Below, piece by piece: positions 63,999-64,000 of a stretch of 64,000 bases of DNA. Numbering within the stretch: the first letter of the stretch is position 1; the number at the start of each line of letters is the position of its first letter. A model generated the notes under the pieces. It did no database searches. It was not told where the DNA came from and was given only the letters and a program-made list of their open reading frames with translations. This DNA comes from Oxalobacteraceae bacterium. GTDB lineage: Bacteria; Pseudomonadota; Gammaproteobacteria; Burkholderiales; Burkholderiaceae_D. Both the position numbers and the translations under genes were made by a program. The DNA is taken from assembly GCA_021299035.1 (NCBI GenBank), contig JAJTGD010000011.1, forward strand, positions 1-64,000, given 5' to 3'.

Positions 63999-64000
63999 CA

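Overview
The window looks like a chromosomal segment of a betaproteobacterium of the order Burkholderiales. The evidence is the gene order purE-purK-tsaC next to purC-fba-pyk-pgk, the run yebC-purD-hemF-nadD-rsfS-rlmH-maf-rng, and the protein sequences themselves. Genus cannot be fixed from sequence reading alone. Most of the window is ordinary core metabolism with moderate GC content. Three stretches are accessory in character: a Tad pilus locus at the left edge, a small AT-rich island around 26.6-30.6 kb, and a giant adhesin with its own type I secretion genes at 44.6-56.5 kb.

Layout. 1-5.6 kb (minus strand): the flp end of a Tad/Flp pilus operon (Flp pilin, prepilin peptidase, CpaB, CpaC secretin, a small lipoprotein, a TadG-like protein that is broken, and two TadE-like pseudopilins, the last running off the window). 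6-13.8 kb: housekeeping genes, thpR, tcdA, an MFS permease, pdxH, cfa, msrA, a truncated acyl-CoA synthetase-like gene, a flavin reductase and tsaC. 13.7-20 kb (minus): tsaC-purK-purE-purC-fba-pyk-pgk, in which pyk is interrupted by a frameshift with loss of about 40 codons. 20.1-26.6 kb: azlCD, ilvE, a zinc-finger protein, an NTF2-fold protein, a YheT-type hydrolase, a conserved hypothetical, an M48 protease and moaC. 26.6-30.7 kb: the island, with a small secreted protein, an IS3-type transposase remnant, a 960-residue surface protein ending in a glycine-rich domain, decayed coding sequence, a terminator and tRNA-Thr(CGT). 30.8-36.3 kb: fbp, pepN, a DUF4136 lipoprotein and a quinone oxidoreductase. 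36.5-44.6 kb (plus): yebC, purD, hemF, nadD, rsfS, rlmH, maf, rng and a glycosyltransferase. 44.6-56.5 kb: a 2421-residue BapA-type adhesin, divergent from a tolC-ABC transporter-hlyD operon. 56.5-64 kb: a pabB-pabC fusion overlapping a lysR gene, a DODA-type dioxygenase, cytochrome b561, yceI, rhodanese, an SbmA-like transporter and a ChaN-like protein.

How the genes work together. Flp pili, the giant adhesin and the glycine-rich protein are three separate surface-attachment candidates. The adhesin has an N-terminal BapA-type prefix, about two dozen GGNT repeats, two EF-hand-like calcium loops, long beta-rich repeats and a C-terminal module of the kind used for type I secretion. It carries a second, diverged copy of that C-terminal module in its middle, which suggests fusion or duplication of two adhesins. 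The adjacent three-gene transporter is the obvious exporter.

Two genes, tadG-like and pyk, have lost internal segments with a frameshift. These could be real lesions or assembly errors. I saw no CRISPR array, rRNA, intact insertion sequence, prophage or recognisable defence system.
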